Below are positions 62,309 to 64,000 of a DNA stretch of 64,000 nt, one piece after another. This stretch comes from Agromyces lapidis (lineage in GTDB: Bacteria > Actinomycetota > Actinomycetes > Actinomycetales > Microbacteriaceae): positions 666,152-730,151 of the forward strand of contig NZ_WBIQ01000001.1 in NCBI RefSeq assembly GCF_009749405.1, given 5' to 3'. A program made the translations under genes and the position numbers. The notes under the pieces were generated by a model. It worked only from the letters and a program-made list of their open reading frames with translations, was not told where the DNA came from and did no database searches. Each line of letters opens with the position of its first letter. The first letter of the stretch is position 1.

Positions 62309-63610
62309 GTGTCAGACCCAGTGATCCTCTCCACCCAGCAGAACGACGCCTCTTTCGACGACGTCTGGGAGGAGCTCGTCTGGCGCGGCCTCGTGCACGT
62401 GTCGACCGACCAGGCCGCGCTCAAAGAGCTTCTCGCGGGCGAGCCGATCACGTATTACTGCGGGTTCGACCCGACGGCGCCGAGCCTCCACCTCGGCAAC
62501 CTCGTGCAGCTGCTCACCATGCGCCGTCTGCAGCTCGCCGGGCACAAGCCGCTCGGACTCGTCGGCGGATCCACCGGCCTCATCGGCGATCCCCGCCCGA
62601 CCGCCGAGCGCACGCTGAACACGAAGGAGACCGTCTCCGAGTGGGTCGGCTACCTCCAGGGACAGGTCACGCGCTTCCTCTCGCAAGAGGGCGACAATGC
62701 CGTGCGCCTCGTGAACAACCTCGACTGGACGGCGGGCCTCAGCGCCATCGACTTCCTCCGCGAGATCGGCAAGCACTACCGTGTCGGCACGATGCTCAAG
62801 AAAGACGCGGTCGCCTCGCGACTGAACTCCGACTCCGGCATCAGCTACACCGAGTTCAGCTACCAGATCCTCCAGGGCTTCGACTACCTCGAGCTCTTCC
62901 GGCAGTACGGATGCGTGCTCCAGACGGGCGGCAGCGACCAGTGGGGCAACCTCACGAGCGGCACCGACCTGATCCACCGCGTCGAGGGGGCGAGCGTGCA
63001 CGCGATCGGCACGCCGCTCATCACGAACAGCGACGGCACGAAGTTCGGCAAGAGCGAGGGCAACGCGGTCTGGCTCGACGCCGCGATGTGCAGCCCTTAC
63101 CGCTTCTACCAGTTCTGGCTCAACACCGACGATGCCGATGTGGTCACGCGCCTCAAGGTCTTCACCTTCCTCGGGCGCGAGCGCATCGAGCAGCTCGAGG
63201 CGCTCGTCGCGAGCGAGCCGTTCCGGCGCGAGGCCCAGCGGGTCCTCGCGACCGAGGTCACCACGATGGTGCACGGCGCGGATGCCACGGCGGCGGTCAT
63301 CGCCGCATCGCAGGCGCTGTTCGGGCAGGGCGAGATCACCGAGCTCGACGCCGAGGTCTTCGAGTCGGCGCTGCGCGAGCTGCCGAACACGACGACCCAG
63401 CCCGACGCCCAGATCGCACAGCTCCTCGCAGACACGAAGCTGGTGTCGAGCCTGAGTGAAGGACGCCGTGCGATCACCCAGGGCGGTGTCTCGGTCAACA
63501 ACCGCAAGGTCGAAGATGTCGCCGCGACGCTCGACGGCTTCGTCGAGCGAGGCGGAATGGCCGTGCTCCGTCGTGGCAAGAAGACGCTCGCCGGCATCTT
63601 CGTCGAGTAG
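62309..63610 (+). CDS. tyrS: Tyrosine-tRNA ligase
   Basis: A 433-residue class I synthetase. HIGH-type motif HLGN is at residues 61-64 and KMSKS-type KFGKS at 245-249. Tyrosine pocket GGSDQWGN and a C-terminal S4 domain (about residues 365-430) are present. Read alone, divergent from the SatD-like gene, and followed by a terminator. Confidence 0.98.
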   Translation: MSDPVILSTQQNDASFDDVWEELVWRGLVHVSTDQAALKELLAGEPITYYCGFDPTAPSLHLGNLVQLLTMRRLQLAGHKPLGLVGGSTGLIGDPRPTAERTLNTKETVSEWVGYLQGQVTRFLSQEGDNAVRLVNNLDWTAGLSAIDFLREIGKHYRVGTMLKKDAVASRLNSDSGISYTEFSYQILQGFDYLELFRQYGCVLQTGGSDQWGNLTSGTDLIHRVEGASVHAIGTPLITNSDGTKFGKSEGNAVWLDAAMCSPYRFYQFWLNTDDADVVTRLKVFTFLGRERIEQLEALVASEPFRREAQRVLATEVTTMVHGADATAAVIAASQALFGQGEITELDAEVFESALRELPNTTTQPDAQIAQLLADTKLVSSLSEGRRAITQGGVSVNNRKVEDVAATLDGFVERGGMAVLRRGKKTLAGIFVE

Positions 63611-63634
63611 CAGCCGGCTCCGCCGAGTCCCAGT

Positions 63635-63674
63635 GGGCCCCGGTCGATCACTCCGTGATCGGCCGGGGCCCTTT
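63635..63674 (+). terminator. tyrS terminator
   Basis: A 17-bp stem (63635-63651 with 63655-63671, one T-G wobble) and a TCC loop, followed by TTT. Classic intrinsic terminator. Confidence 0.85.
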
Positions 63675-64000
63675 CGCATCGCCCGGCACGCGCATCGACC
63701 CGGTCGGCGGAGGGCGCAGCACGGGGGAGTATCGGCGCACTCGGCGGGTACCTTGTGCACGAACACCGCCTATGCGCCGACGATTGCTCGGTTGATCAGG
63801 GCATCATGCGATTCGGTGGCCGATCGAGGCGTTCGCGACACGCCCGGGATGCGGGGTGGATTTGTGGGTGGTCGGGGTGGTCGCGTAGATTTTCTCTTGT
63901 CGCCGCGGCGGCCGGGAAGCGCGAGAGTGGGGCCCGGGTCGAGCGGTGGTGGTTCTAGCCAAATAACCTCGAAGGCGCAGGATTGCGACTCGGTGATTTC
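63675..64000. other. Non-coding region at the right edge
   Basis: No gene is supported. A 67-codon frame at 63755-63958 has no family match, no ribosome-binding site and shadow-like composition. The useful signals are the promoter at 63862-63891 and a short AT-rich patch near 63960, as in the leader of a stable-RNA operon. No tRNA or rRNA sequence is recognisable before the window ends. Confidence 0.5.
63862..63891 (+). promoter_or_regulatory. Candidate promoter for a unit beyond the window
   Basis: TTGTGG (63862-63867), an 18-base spacer and TAGATT (63886-63891), followed by TTCTCTTG. Confidence 0.45.

Noticed and set aside
63755..63958. 67-codon frame after tyrS
   Set aside because: No ribosome-binding site, no leaderless -10 at the proper distance, no family resemblance and shadow-like composition.

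Overview
The window is a GC-rich (roughly 70 percent) actinobacterial chromosome segment. Gene order, protein sequences and codon use (third positions almost always G or C) fit the family Microbacteriaceae, possibly an Agromyces-like genus; this placement is an inference from sequence character, not a database match. The left edge cuts a gene. The right edge stops in non-coding DNA downstream of tyrS that carries a good promoter for something beyond the window, possibly an rRNA operon.

Layout. 1-3806: an epimerase-like protein, OsmC, a thioredoxin with a DUF4395 membrane partner, then the thyA-folA folate/dTMP pair. 4056-12581: an orphan DUF559-type protein, then the conserved run dapA, rnj (RNase J), GNAT, ftsK, pgsA, cinA. 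12586-18339: a sensor kinase/response regulator pair divergent from a tripartite tricarboxylate transporter (tctC-tctB-tctA). This looks like a cassette inserted between cinA and clgR, which are usually close neighbours in the family. 18495-27008: clgR, DUF3046, recA, recX, miaB, miaA, dapF, a reverse-strand methyltransferase and hflX. 27243-30583: metF-metE behind a highly structured leader. 30684-32061: lexA divergent from a LysM membrane protein, the classic position of an SOS cell-division inhibitor. 32129-36162: hisC-hisB-hisH-hisA(priA) and an SseB protein. 36271-43175: a PLP decarboxylase, the giant helicase Lhr and an Nei-type glycosylase. 43203-46176: DUF1844 divergent from infC-rpmI-rplT, then an RNA methyltransferase. 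46266-49630: a glutamate-type ABC uptake system. 49678-53245: pheS-pheT. 53361-60906: an arginine operon (argC-J-B-D-F-H, no argG or argR) preceded by an Arg-rich mini-ORF, ending in a 3-methyladenine glycosylase. 60974-63610: a SatD-like protein with a membrane partner, divergent from tyrS.

How the genes work together. Most of the window is core information processing, amino-acid biosynthesis (Lys, Met, His, Arg) and DNA repair/SOS (recA, recX, lexA, lhr, nei, a MPG-type glycosylase). Many genes have a TANNNT -10 hexamer ending only 6-8 bases before the start codon with no Shine-Dalgarno, which implies leaderless mRNAs. Some of these sit inside the upstream gene (dapF, hisB).

No phage, IS element, CRISPR array, tRNA or rRNA gene was seen. 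The less ordinary signals are an array of 9-bp repeats before tctC, an Arg-rich leader ORF with a hairpin before argC, a structured metF leader with helically phased direct repeats, an AUC start codon for infC, and two local duplications of gene ends (rplT, and argF/argH).
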